Of a stretch of 64,000 bases of DNA, positions 52,425-61,638 are shown piece by piece. A program made the translations under genes and the position numbers. Source of the DNA: Alkalihalophilus pseudofirmus (GTDB lineage Bacteria > Bacillota > Bacilli > Bacillales > Bacillaceae_D); assembly GCF_029094545.1 (NCBI RefSeq), contig NZ_CP117835.1, positions 1,964,001-2,028,000 of the forward strand. Reading direction: 5' to 3'. Within the stretch, counting starts at the first letter, position 1. Each line of letters starts with the position of its first letter. Below the pieces are notes generated by a model. The model saw nothing but the letters and a program-made list of their open reading frames with translations, searched no databases and had not been told where the DNA came from.

Positions 52425-53429
52425 ATGGATAAAGAGGATTTAAAACTCACATCTGCTGAGATAGGGACTTTGTGGGCAGAATATGTTAATGGTACAGCTG
52501 TTGATATTGTAAACAAGTATATGTTATCCATTATTGAAGATGAAAAAATAAGAACAATTTTTGAGGATGCGATAAGTACATTTGAAAAACAGAAAAATCA
52601 GATAGCAACGTTTATTAAAAATGAGGGATTTCCTGTACCAATTGGATTTACTGATTCAGACCTTAATAAAGGGACAAAAAGATTGTTTTCGGACATTTTT
52701 TGTTTACACTATTTACACGTAATGACATTACATGGTTTATTGGGACACATAACATCACTTAGTGCCTCTGTGAGAAAGGATTTGAGAATTTTTTATGATT
52801 CGTGCGATAATGACGGAAAAAGAATGTATCATCAAACGATAGAATTACTGTTAGAAAAGGGACATTTTCAAAGAGACCCTTACTTTTATCCTGAAGCAAC
52901 TCCTGAATTTATTTCAGGTAGAAAATTTTTAGATGGCTACTTCGGGGACAAACGACCTTTAGCTGCGACGGAAATTATCAGTCTTTCGTTTAATTTGAAA
53001 AAGAAGGTGTTGGAGAAGACTCTTTCTATTGCATTTAGCCAAGTTGCCCAATCTAAAGAAGTAAGAAAATTTTTGGAATCATCGCAAAAGACCTCGGATA
53101 ACCAAATCCAAGCACTTAGTACTATATTAAAGAAAGATAATTTGCCTGTACCAATGTCTTGGGAAACAGAAGTCACAACTTCTCAGGATTCTCCTTTTTC
53201 AGATAAGTTAATGTTGTTTCATATTGGTTTCTTGCTACAAACCGCACAAGCCTATCATGGAACTGGACTTGCTTCTGCAATGCGAACTGACCTTGCCGTA
53301 ACTTATGAGAAGGTTATATTGAAAAACTTAATAGTGACAAAAGAATGGTTTAATCTAATGACGCAGTATAAATGGTTAGAAGAGCCTCCTCTATCTCCAA
53401 ATAGAAAAAATCTTGCAAAAGACAAATAA
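52425..53429 (+). CDS. DUF3231 protein, tandem coat-F-like domains
   Basis: 334 residues in two similar helical halves (about 5-165 and 180-325). Each half has an LWxxY/LxxK...F...F...V/A pattern, with PVPIGFTDSDLNKGTKRLFS in the first and PVPMSWETEVTTSQDSPFSD in the second. DUF3231 proteins resemble spore coat F/ferritin-like helical bundles and are common in spore formers, so a spore or coat role is likely but unproven. GAGGTG precedes the ATG and a hairpin follows. Confidence 0.85.
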   Translation: MDKEDLKLTSAEIGTLWAEYVNGTAVDIVNKYMLSIIEDEKIRTIFEDAISTFEKQKNQIATFIKNEGFPVPIGFTDSDLNKGTKRLFSDIFCLHYLHVMTLHGLLGHITSLSASVRKDLRIFYDSCDNDGKRMYHQTIELLLEKGHFQRDPYFYPEATPEFISGRKFLDGYFGDKRPLAATEIISLSFNLKKKVLEKTLSIAFSQVAQSKEVRKFLESSQKTSDNQIQALSTILKKDNLPVPMSWETEVTTSQDSPFSDKLMLFHIGFLLQTAQAYHGTGLASAMRTDLAVTYEKVILKNLIVTKEWFNLMTQYKWLEEPPLSPNRKNLAKDK

Positions 53430-53694
53430 TCAACCAAATAACACCTCTCTTTAATGGGAGGTGTTTTATATTTGACCTTAAATAGTGCCTGTCACTACCC
53501 GTACCTTCAATATTCAATATATCAACTCCACAAATGCCACCTGAGCCATAATGTTTAACAAATTTTCTATAGTCTCTTGGGAATTTCACTTTTAAAACTT
53601 CTTCCGCCTTTTCAATAGCTTCATCTGAAACTGTTCCAATAAAATCTCCATCTTCTATATATTCATTAAGCATTTCTTCAATTTTTGGGTTCAT
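53350..53694 (-). pseudogene. SUKH (SMI1/KNR4) immunity gene truncated by an extragenic repeat
   Basis: The first about 62 codons are a normal SUKH start: DGDFIGTVSDEAIEKAEEVL, KVKFPRDYRKFVKHYGSGGI and CGVDILNIEG. At 53505 the sequence enters the repeat GTACGGGTAGTGACAGGCAC (minus strand) and the frame runs on into the tail of the convergent DUF3231 gene. The rest of the SUKH domain is missing. It is an orphan immunity gene destroyed by repeat insertion or an associated deletion. Confidence 0.8.
53440..53467 (+). terminator. Terminator of the DUF3231 gene
   Basis: AACACCTC pairs with GAGGTGTT around a 10-base loop, followed by TTTTATATTT. Confidence 0.85.
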
Positions 53695-53811
53695 TGGTTA
53701 ATCACCTATTAAACTATTTCATTCATAAAAGCACTTGTTGTGCAAGTTGACATACAAGCGCTATCTATTTGGAATTTAAATGACATAATGGCTGATGCCT
53801 ACGAACAGCAA

Positions 53812-54273
53812 TTATAACAGAGCTGTCTCAAGTGCATGAGAGATCATAGAATCAAAACTCTCGTAAGATTGGATAACAGTCCCAGAAGGTTTATCGAGTT
53901 CTAAATAAGCACCCCCTATTGAGTCTTAACAGTACCATGCTGTATCAGAATCTCCAAAGAATATATATTGCTTTTGCCATTCATTTTCATACCAAAGTTC
54001 ATTTGACTCGATAAAACCAGGCATGTCTTCATTTAATTCATTATCAAGTAGACCTTTATCAACATCATAAATTACTAATCCATTAAAATCTAATCCATCT
54101 ATAGTTTTTAAAAATCTCTCATACGAATCAGGTAATACCATATTCCCGAATTTCTGCTGAATCCCTTGATTCATTTTTATTATCTCTGTATGTGATGCTC
54201 GCTTCTTAAGTGAACTTCCGTCTTTCTTTTCAATCTTTTCAATTTCTGCTAACAATTCTTTCCATGGAGTCAT
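53812..54273 (-). pseudogene. YrhA-like SMI1/KNR4 immunity gene with an in-frame TAA
   Basis: The frame from ATG 54273 gives 115 residues (MTPWKELLAEIEKIEKKDGS; FGNMVLPDSYERFLKTIDGL; YIFFGDSDTAWYC) and stops at TAA 53926-53928. The same frame continues as DSIGGAYLELDKPSGTVIQS, YESFDSMISHALETALL and ends at 53812. The extension is the expected C-terminal part of the family. The lesion is probably Tyr TAC/TAT to TAA. It follows the active SUKH gene by 7 bases. Confidence 0.75.
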
Positions 54274-54280
54274 GACTTAA

Positions 54281-54721
54281 TTAATCTGTAATTAAATCTA
54301 AGTAATATTGATCATTAATTTCTATCTTACTTAAAAACTCTTTAAGAGAGTCTGCAATTTTAATGTCATAATAATAAATTGAATTCGTGTTGCTTTTATT
54401 TAATTCTATAGACATTAAAGCTGATTCACTACCTTCAAAAAATATTAGTTTGTCATTTTCAAATGCATCATATATTTCAATGTCAGGATAGAACTCAAAA
54501 TCATTAACTCTTAAACGGAAATCTCTTATTGAGTAAGGGTCCATAATACGATTAATATTATACTCTGACCCTTTAATAAAACCGTAACCAATCTCATTAA
54601 GAAAGTTGACTAACTCTCTTGGGAATTTTAAATTAAGTTCCTTTTCAACCTCCTTAATTTCATCTTTAGACACTGAATAGAATGTGTTTTCTTCGTTTAC
54701 CTTAATAAAATCATAATTCAT
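54281..54721 (-). CDS. SUKH-family (SMI1/KNR4) immunity protein
   Basis: 146 residues. ISSVSKDEIKEVEKEL-like opening, then LKFPRELVNFLNEIGYGFIK and a beta-rich core ending SIYYYDIKIADSLKEFLSKI, the SUKH fold used against nuclease toxins. Its ATG overlaps the stop of the LXG-HNH toxin by one base, so it is translationally coupled and the likely cognate immunity protein. Confidence 0.82.
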   Translation of the reverse strand: MNYDFIKVNEENTFYSVSKDEIKEVEKELNLKFPRELVNFLNEIGYGFIKGSEYNINRIMDPYSIRDFRLRVNDFEFYPDIEIYDAFENDKLIFFEGSESALMSIELNKSNTNSIYYYDIKIADSLKEFLSKIEINDQYYLDLITD

Positions 54722-56604
54722 TATTGTTTAACTCCTTTAAAAAGTATATTAGCTGGTGACCCTGATCCATGAATTCCAGCTTGATGCTCAGTAGGGAATT
54801 TTGCAGGGTGCATATTCCACCATTCGTGTTCTCCTCCAAAAGTATTTTCAATTATATGATGAGCATCATATTTGTCTCCTTTTCTCCGAATAATTCTACC
54901 TGTTTTTTCTGAAATTACATTTTCGTTATACACTGGCCACTGTTGTCCTGTGTTTACTTCCCAATCTTTGATAACTTTGTTTTTTACTCTATCAAAAACT
55001 ACCCTGTGCTTTGCTGTTTCAACTGGAGACATTTTTTTATATTCTTTATTTCTTAAAGCAGCCTTCAAATTCTCTATTTGATTTTTGGGTAATTCCCTTC
55101 CTGTTCTGCCTTCCATATCTCTTATATAATTTTTTATTGTCTGAGAATCTACCCTTTTACCACTCCGTACCCCAGCTCCTTGCTCTACCTTAATCAAGTT
55201 CGCTTGGTTCATCTCACCTAGCTGGTTTCTCATCCCGTTTGTATTGATGACGTTATGTGGGATTCCAGCTAGGGCTGGTTGTAAGCCTGCGTTTGGTGTC
55301 ATTTGCTGAACCGCTGCTCCGGCTCTGTTCATTGACTGCTGGATTAGCTCTCGTATGTGGGTGAGTCCTCTTGCATTTGTCGCTGCAGTTGTGGCTTGAT
55401 TTAACCTATTTTGTGCGGCTAGTTGTAATTGTAATTGATGTTGGGATGAATAACCAGGCTTGCCTCCTAGCTGACCTAGACGACTGGCTTGTGAAACTTT
55501 GCTTAATCCTTTATCACCAAGAATTGACCCGCCTATGATGGCTGATGCATAGCCGATCCATTCTCCTCTAGTTGATGCCGTTCCGTTTATCACATTCTCA
55601 TCAAACGAGATCCATAAATCGTGACCGATATCAAGGAGTAGGCTTGGATCATCTGCTACATCGGTAATAAAATCAACGGTTTCATTCAGCACTTCCACCG
55701 GCTCTGTCACTAGACGCTTAATCCCATCTACTGTATCTGTGAAAGCCTTCGCAATCCCCTGCCATGCCCCTTTAAAAAATCCGCCGGTGTCTTCAGCTTC
55801 TGCGGTGGCATTTGCTGCTGCAACAGGCTTCGCACAGGAAGGATTATACCATTGGTCAAAGGTAATAGGATCCTGCCAATTCGTATGTAAGGAGTTTAGC
55901 TGATTCGTATGTAGCAAGTTAGGCGCCATATTCCTTTGAGACAGCTTATTCATTAAAAGCATATGGGAGGAATGATTGATCATCAGATTGATCGACCCTT
56001 GGTTTAGCCCTGCTCCTCCCTTAAACATTGCCTGAATCTCCTTAATATAGGATTGCATCATATGGGTATCAGTTTCAACAGGGCTTAGTGCTGCCGCCTG
56101 CTCATAATCAAATAGATGCAGCTGCTCTAGCGTTTGGTCTTTTTCTTGCTTGGCTTTTTGTACATATTGCCTGACTTCATCGTCTTGCAGCGGCTTTAGG
56201 TAGACGATATCTTGTACCTTTTGCATGGTCGCATTCGTTTGGTTGGTGAGTGCGGTTGTGACGAGCTCAACCTGCTTTAGGCCGTTTTCGACTTCTTGTT
56301 CAAGGAAACTCTCTTGAATTCTACCGTTTGATGCTGGTTCAAGTGCTTGCAGCGAGGACTTCATTTGCATAAGAAGCTGCTCATATTGTGCGAGGGTCCC
56401 GGTTAAGTATTGGATAAACGGAAGATGGCATTCCTGATAGAAACGCCGAATGGCCGTCCCTCCCTCTCCTTTTAAGGAGTCACTTAAACGGACGATACCC
56501 ATTACGGATGTTTCAATTTGTTTAAGCTGTTCTTGTTGATGTTCGATCTTTGTTTTTATTTCATCTATACCACTATGTAAGCCAGGCACGTCTAATGTTT
56601 TCAT
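54721..56604 (-). CDS. LXG-domain polymorphic toxin with C-terminal HNH/Endo VII-type nuclease
   Basis: 627 residues. LXG domain about 1-230 for type VII secretion; a middle part with TASTRGEWIGYASAII-like and IGGSILGDKGLSKV pretoxin segments; and a C-terminal nuclease of about 120 residues with YDAHHIIENTFGGEHEWWNM and PAKFPTEHQAGIHGSGSPAN. The His-His pair and the HQxGIHGSG block fit the HNH/Endo VII toxin superfamily acting on DNA or RNA of rivals. The SUKH gene follows. The N-terminus duplicates that of the toxin at 45129. Confidence 0.9.
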   Translation of the reverse strand: MKTLDVPGLHSGIDEIKTKIEHQQEQLKQIETSVMGIVRLSDSLKGEGGTAIRRFYQECHLPFIQYLTGTLAQYEQLLMQMKSSLQALEPASNGRIQESFLEQEVENGLKQVELVTTALTNQTNATMQKVQDIVYLKPLQDDEVRQYVQKAKQEKDQTLEQLHLFDYEQAAALSPVETDTHMMQSYIKEIQAMFKGGAGLNQGSINLMINHSSHMLLMNKLSQRNMAPNLLHTNQLNSLHTNWQDPITFDQWYNPSCAKPVAAANATAEAEDTGGFFKGAWQGIAKAFTDTVDGIKRLVTEPVEVLNETVDFITDVADDPSLLLDIGHDLWISFDENVINGTASTRGEWIGYASAIIGGSILGDKGLSKVSQASRLGQLGGKPGYSSQHQLQLQLAAQNRLNQATTAATNARGLTHIRELIQQSMNRAGAAVQQMTPNAGLQPALAGIPHNVINTNGMRNQLGEMNQANLIKVEQGAGVRSGKRVDSQTIKNYIRDMEGRTGRELPKNQIENLKAALRNKEYKKMSPVETAKHRVVFDRVKNKVIKDWEVNTGQQWPVYNENVISEKTGRIIRRKGDKYDAHHIIENTFGGEHEWWNMHPAKFPTEHQAGIHGSGSPANILFKGVKQ

Positions 56605-56704
56605 ACATCACCTCTATTAAGCCAAAAAGGAATACTTTACCTATTATCTTAGTACATTCGACATCTGGATAAAATAGGAATATATGAGGATATTGGTAGA
56701 ACGA
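55911..56704 (-). repeat. LXG direct repeat, copy 2
   Basis: It contains the LXG-coding part and upstream leader, nearly identical by eye to 46310-47102. The upstream part differs by only a few bases up to GATATTGGTAGAA. Confidence 0.9.
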
Positions 56705-56802
56705 GTTGTTTTGAAACTATTCTGCTGCTTCATCAGTGAAGCAGAAGACATTATGGATGTTATTATGTTATTGTATTTTTTAACAAGATTAGGAGGTTTT
56801 GT

Positions 56803-56982
56803 ATGCTCAAGCAAGCGATGAGATTTTCATTTATGTACTTTGTAATCATGAGCTTGGTTCAATATTTTCTAGATAAAGAAATGAGATGGATCGAGAATCT
56901 AACGATTGGATTCATCGTATTTATTCTTATGTCATTTATAAACTGGTGCAGGGTCCCTTACAATTGGGATAAAAAGAATTAA
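56803..56982 (+). CDS. Small membrane protein (59 residues)
   Basis: ATG 56803 with AGGAGG 7 bases upstream opens a 59-codon frame with two hydrophobic segments (FSFMYFVIMSLVQYF; LTIGFIVFILMSFINW) and a polar end. It is too short to be found by length alone, but the ribosome site is strong. The function is unknown. Confidence 0.65.
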   Translation: MLKQAMRFSFMYFVIMSLVQYFLDKEMRWIENLTIGFIVFILMSFINWCRVPYNWDKKN

Positions 56983-57074
56983 TGAATCAATTTCTTTGTA
57001 TTGATAAAGAGCAGGTGCTCTCTTTTATCTTCTGTGAATAGGATAGATAAACTTAAGATCGAGCGAGGTGGCTT

Positions 57075-57470
57075 ATGACCCGTAATAAGAAGTTGTTTTT
57101 ACTCGTCATCTGTTTGGTTGTAATTGGCTGTGTGATAGGCTTTTTCGTAAATCAACAGCTAAAAGATAATCGGTTAGTCTATATCTCTCATACCTTTGGA
57201 GTTTTCTACGTGGAGGAAAAAGATTTCTATATTGAACCAGGTGAGTACATGGAGATGTGGGTTATTGGCTATAATGATGTAGAAGAAGATCTAGAAAGTC
57301 GTGAAGAATTCAAAGTGTATATAAAAGATGCTAACGTTTACAATTTGATTGAAACAGACCAAAGCTATCTAATTAGCATTTCTTCCTTAAGTGAACCTGG
57401 TCAAGAGCGTTATTATTTAAACCAAATCCAAACGGGGAATGGGGAGCAGTTAAGAGGCGAGGGCGAGTAA
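57075..57470 (+). CDS. Membrane-anchored or secreted protein
   Basis: 131 residues with a single N-terminal anchor (LFLLVICLVVIGCVIGFF) and an acidic extracellular domain (YIEPGEYMEMWVIGYNDVEE). GAGGTG precedes the ATG. No family was recognised. Confidence 0.65.
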   Translation: MTRNKKLFLLVICLVVIGCVIGFFVNQQLKDNRLVYISHTFGVFYVEEKDFYIEPGEYMEMWVIGYNDVEEDLESREEFKVYIKDANVYNLIETDQSYLISISSLSEPGQERYYLNQIQTGNGEQLRGEGE

Positions 57471-57846
57471 TGACGGATTTGTTCAACAAAGGACAACTTA
57501 CTTTTAAGAGCTTTATTTTGTATCCGCTCCCTTTACTCTTATAGCTAAGATAATCATACTGATGATGATACCTACGCTTAAATCTACTTATCCAAACAAA
57601 CGAAAGCCTGTAAAAATACTGATATTAGTTTTTATTGATGCATATGTCAACACGTCCAACAGTTTTTGAGTAAGGGCTGCTTCCTGTTTCCATTCCTTAC
57701 TGATAAGGACACTTCCTTAATAAACAAGCCATTTTCAAAACAGCACTACCCTCTTCTATTTGTATCCATTCCAATACTATATATAAACTTCATACCCATT
57801 ACTTATAAAATATTACCCCTCCTTATAGGGGAGTAAATCGTTTGAA
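57471..57846. other. Intergenic stretch, no gene seen
   Basis: AT-rich, with scattered stops in all frames. No repeat or clear terminator was found. Confidence 0.55.
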
Positions 57847-58068
57847 TTAACTAAAGCCAAAATAGACATCCTTCTTTAGAAACTTTATAGAAACACCATT
57901 ATTTTGAAGGTGAATAGATATTGAACTTACCATTGACCTGGAACCAGCAATAAAATACCTTCCGTTGTTCTTATGAATAGTAGTAAACTTATCAATCTCT
58001 TCTTGACGGAGCTCATTTCTTTTTGAAAGGTAATGTACGCTATTAGAAGTGTTTTTAGCAATCTCCAT
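57847..58068 (-). pseudogene. C-terminal remnant of a flavin/ferredoxin reductase
   Basis: Only the last part of the enzyme is present: KFTTIHKNNGRYFIAGSRSM then VSSISIHLQNNGVSIKFLKK, the end of NAD-binding FNR-type domains. The FAD and most NAD-binding parts are absent and no homologous frame was found upstream. Expression of the remaining 73 codons is doubtful. Confidence 0.6.
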
Positions 58069-58196
58069 CTTTTTTAAAATATAAATGTATAAGCTCGGTC
58101 TCTTTCTTTATATTGTACTAACAATAATAAATCCCTCTTTTTAGTACTGGTAGTATGTCATGGAAATATCTACTTTCTATTCCTCCATTTAGATAG

Positions 58197-59057
58197 TTAT
58201 TCTTGCTTAAAGCTTTGTAAGTTTGCCTTAGCGAATTCTTCAAAAGTACGAGGTTTTCTACCTGTCAATGCCAAAAAATCCTTGGTAACTGCTTTTGCTG
58301 TTCCCATTCTCGTCATAAAATAGAGTGCTACCGTCACATCTACATACTCCTTATCCAGGCTTCTCTTTTGTATATAATACTTTCTATATTTAAGGAATCC
58401 CGGTTTAGCATACGTAATGCTTCTACCTGTCACTTTACTTAATATTTCTGCAACCTGGTAATAGCTTAAAGCTTCTCTGCCTGTAATGGTGTGGGCTGTA
58501 TTCTTATATTTTTTAGGATTCGTTAGTATGGTTGCTATTGCAAGCCCAATATCCTCCCCATCAATAAAACTCGCTTTACTGTTTCCTGCAGGAATAAATA
58601 TTTGCTTTAACTCTCTTATTTCTTTAGCATGAATACCCGATAAATTCTGCATAAAAAAACCTGGGCGTATATGGGCATATGGAATCTCAGATTGTTCAAT
58701 ATACTTTTCTATCTTATGATGCGGTGGAATTGGATTTTTCTCCACTCCCATAAGAGATAGAAATGAAACCAGCTTAATTTGATTAGCTTTCATAGCATCA
58801 ATGAAAGGGTATAAATCCTCCGGTTAACCTAAATGTGGCGGTCTCATTAGGATTACCCTATCGATCTCTTCAAGAGCTGCGTTAAAAGTTTCTTTCTTGG
58901 AAAGATCAAAGAACACTGGATCTACTTTCTCAACAAACATATCTTGCAATCTTTTGACATTTGTTCCTGCAGCAACGACTTGTTCTCCCATTTTCAATAA
59001 ATTTTTTGTGACAAATGTACCAACATTACCAGATGCCCCTACCACTAATACTCTCAT
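58197..59057 (-). pseudogene. NAD(P)-binding NmrA/SDR-like oxidoreductase with an in-frame TAA
   Basis: The frame begins MRVLVVGASGNVGTFVTKN (Rossmann GxSGxxG), stops at TAA 58824-58826 after RVILMRPPHLG, and continues in the same frame as PEDLYPFIDAMKANQIKLVS, FLSLMGVEKNP and YAHIRPGFFMQNLSG to the normal end. Total length is about 286 codons, as expected for NmrA-like quinone or flavin reductases. A palindromic TetR-type operator lies upstream. The regulator itself is also decayed. Confidence 0.8.
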
Positions 59058-59102
59058 CAAATCCATCACTTACATAAAAGTTATTTATTGATACAATAAA
59101 TT

Positions 59103-59112
59103 AGACCGGTCT
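59103..59112. promoter_or_regulatory. Palindromic TetR-type (LmrA/YxaF-like) operator
   Basis: AGACCGGTCT is a perfect palindrome within TTAGACCGGTCTGTATAATG, just upstream of the oxidoreductase gene. Sites of the form TAGACCxGTCT are known for LmrA/YxaF regulators of Bacillus. Confidence 0.65.
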
Positions 59113-59149
59113 GTATAATGATGTACTTTGGTTACCAGTTTTTCGATTT

Positions 59150-59600
59150 AAAAAGAACTAGTATTTGTAGAGCTATGACACATAATGGTTCACTATTTCT
59201 CATGGTAAAAGATACAATCAGAGCCCCTTCTATCATCACATGAACCGCCAGCTCTCTTGCTCTATCTTAATCTTCCCCACCATTTATTAACTTTTGAGTA
59301 AAAGAATCTTGAAACTCACCATAAGTTGATTGACATGCTAGTCTCAACTTTTCACTAGATTAGACGGTGTCTAGAGCAATGGAAGCTATTGGAACCCCGC
59401 CTTTGAACCCCTCTTTATCAAGTTTGTCTGTTGTGTCTCCGATAGAAAATTGAATAGCCTTAACTGGTTCAATATATTTTTCCAAACCCTTTAAAATTTT
59501 ATTCGTAAGAAGCTTTGAAGTCCTCTTTAGTGATCTAAGTGTAAGTTGTTCTTTTCTCTCTGGAAAGTGATAATACAGTGACTCTTGTTTTCATGTTATT
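59150..59600 (-). pseudogene. TetR regulator of the LmrA/YxaF type, heavily decayed
   Basis: Minus-strand translation gives recognisable family pieces: LYYHFPERKEQLTLRSLK (end of the HTH domain), GGVPIASIALDTV, SSEKLRLACQSTYGEFQDSF and DRARELAVHVMIEGALIVS. The pieces are broken by stops, and the first HTH helices are missing. It would have controlled the adjacent oxidoreductase. A second GACC/GGT box, TAGACCAACTGGTATAATAT on the minus strand (about 59621-59640), marks its former promoter. Confidence 0.75.
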
Positions 59601-59684
59601 AAAATTAATACCTTGCATAATATTATACCAGTTGGTCTACATGCCAATTACTTCGCCAGGTCGGTTGCTAAAACTAATATTGTC

Positions 59685-59795
59685 GACAGTCTTTTTAGTA
59701 CCGTCCTAACATTACACTACATGGATGAGGTCGAGAAGTTATGTAATGATAATAAACGATACAAATGTGGTTCCGAGTTTAATAGCCTAAAGTAG
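59685..59795 (+). pseudogene. Tiny remnant of an ABC transporter ATPase
   Basis: The frame contains STVLTLHYMDEVEKLCNDNK, which resembles the H-loop region (TTHYMEEAEKLCDR) of multidrug-type ABC ATPases. No Walker motifs or other parts are present. Confidence 0.4.
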
Positions 59796-59901
59796 AATTA
59801 TTAAAAAAGTAGGAAATGTAATTTTTATGAAGGTGACTTTCGTACAGTTATGTGATAATATCTCTCAATGTTATTAATTTTAGGAGAGGTTTTGAATATC
59901 A

Positions 59902-61350
59902 ATGAAAAGAAGAAGTATTATAAGAAGAATTAAATTGCCTGGTTGGACCATTATTCTAATACTACTACTAATTGTAACTGGTAGTACTTTAAACTTTTTT
60001 AGCTATCTAGATAAGAATGGATTAGAAGAAACGGCTAATGCCAGTGTGATAAAGGATAGTGACGATTACTCTGGAAGATTTCCAGGACTAGATGTTCTAG
60101 TTCGTACTAAACATACGGATGAATATACGTACTCAATCGCTTTGCCTGAGACAAAAAATGAATCCATTAATTCAATCTTAATGGACTGGGTGACAGAACA
60201 GGAAAAAGACTTTACAACAGCTGTTAAAGATCAGTCTCATCAAGTTAGATCAAATCTGACTATAGAACTAGATACAAAAAGAATAACGGATGATATATAT
60301 AGTTTTATTTTTTCAATGTATTATTACCTCGGAGGAGCGAACGGTAAAGAAGAAATTCAAACCTTTACTGTAGACCTTTCCAATGGAAGCCTATTGGAAG
60401 TGAATGATGTCATCAATTTAAGTGCTTACTCAAAAGAAGTGCAGAAAATTATCATAAATAAACTCCATCAAGAGGAGATGCTTCAGGATGTACTGTTTGA
60501 AGATCAACTAAATACGTTGTTGAAATCGCCTGATGAGTGGATGTGGTCCTTGAATCAAGATAATTTCTCTCTCTATTTTGATGAATATGAGATTGCACCG
60601 GGTTTTGTAGGGGCTATTGAGCTAGACATACCTCTTGATGACATAACACCTTACATCTATGAAGATATTTTTTATCAGTCAGAGGCTAGTGCAGAAACTG
60701 TAAACGAGCAAATAGATATAGATGTACAAGAGTGGTCGAAGTTGGACCCGGAAGGAAAATACGTCGCCCTTACTTTTGATGATGGTCCACATCCCAGTGT
60801 GACTCCACAAGTGCTTGAGACACTAAACCGTTACGATGCGAAGGCTACTTTTTTCATGCTGGGCATTCAAGCTCAGTATTACCCTTCTCTTGTCCAAGCT
60901 GTCGCCGTGGAAGGACATGAAATTGGTAACCATTCCATGAATCATCCAGATTTGACGTCAATAAACGATGAAAAAGTTCGTGGTGAACTGGAACAGACCA
61001 ACATTCATATTAAAGAGGCGGTAGGTTTCAGTCCCACTACTATGAGGCCTCCTTATGGTGCCTATAATGACCTTTTGGTAGACGTTATGAAAGATGCAGG
61101 TACCCCTATCATTCTCTGGTCAATCGACTCACTTGACTGGAAGACTCGAGACAAGGATAAGATAGCTCAAAGAGTTTTGGAAGACATTTACGATGGTGCC
61201 ATCGTTTTGATGCATGATATTCATCAAGCTACGGCAGCTGCCCTTCCTATCATCTTGGAAAGCCTTAATGAGCAAGGATATGAGTTCGTTACTGTCTCAG
61301 AATTGTTGTATCAAAGAGCGGATGAAATCGGACCACATTATCAATATTAA
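59902..61350 (+). CDS. pdaC: PdaC-like peptidoglycan deacetylase
   Basis: 482 residues: a single N-terminal membrane anchor (TIILILLLIVTGSTLNFF), a DUF3298-type domain (about 60-260; SMYYYLGGANGKEEIQTFTV) and a C-terminal NodB deacetylase domain. The latter has VALTFDDGPHPSVT (motif 1), GHEIGNHSMNHPDL (motif 2, metal His), RPPYGAYN (motif 3), LWSIDSLDWK and VLMHDIHQAT (motif 5). This matches B. subtilis PdaC, which deacetylates N-acetylmuramic acid in peptidoglycan and gives lysozyme resistance. It is a single gene with a strong terminator. Confidence 0.88.
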   Translation: MKRRSIIRRIKLPGWTIILILLLIVTGSTLNFFSYLDKNGLEETANASVIKDSDDYSGRFPGLDVLVRTKHTDEYTYSIALPETKNESINSILMDWVTEQEKDFTTAVKDQSHQVRSNLTIELDTKRITDDIYSFIFSMYYYLGGANGKEEIQTFTVDLSNGSLLEVNDVINLSAYSKEVQKIIINKLHQEEMLQDVLFEDQLNTLLKSPDEWMWSLNQDNFSLYFDEYEIAPGFVGAIELDIPLDDITPYIYEDIFYQSEASAETVNEQIDIDVQEWSKLDPEGKYVALTFDDGPHPSVTPQVLETLNRYDAKATFFMLGIQAQYYPSLVQAVAVEGHEIGNHSMNHPDLTSINDEKVRGELEQTNIHIKEAVGFSPTTMRPPYGAYNDLLVDVMKDAGTPIILWSIDSLDWKTRDKDKIAQRVLEDIYDGAIVLMHDIHQATAAALPIILESLNEQGYEFVTVSELLYQRADEIGPHYQY

Positions 61351-61527
61351 CTATTTTGATAGAGGTTGCTGATTGTCGCAAAGCTTCTGCTTAATGATTT
61401 ATACTCATAAAAGTATAGTAGGCATCTGTCCAAGAGCTAGACAGCTATTATATGCCTGAATTACTAAATTAGGAATGCCTGAATTGAAGGTTAAAATTAA
61501 ACTATGGCGTGCTCAAGTTTAATGAGC

Positions 61528-61556
61528 AAAAGGAACAGTAAAAAACTGTTCCTTTT
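61528..61556 (+). terminator. Terminator downstream of the deacetylase
   Basis: AAAAGGAACAG pairs with CTGTTCCTTTT, followed by ATTTTTTC. Confidence 0.88.
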
Positions 61557-61592
61557 ATTTTTTCTACGCTTGTTTAACTTCAACAAGAAGAA

Positions 61593-61618
61593 GCGATTAC
61601 CCTTTATTAAGCAATCGC
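61593..61618 (-). terminator. Short hairpin after the DinB gene
   Basis: GCGATT pairs with AATCGC around a 14-base loop just beyond the minus-strand stop codon. The U run is poor, so the role is uncertain. Confidence 0.4.
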
Positions 61619-61638
61619 ACCCTTTAATGGAAGAAGCA

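Noticed and set aside
46310-56704. The LXG direct repeats as ends of a mobile element or insertion sequence
   Set aside because: The repeated DNA is coding sequence plus promoter of the toxins. No transposase, integrase or terminal inverted repeat was found.
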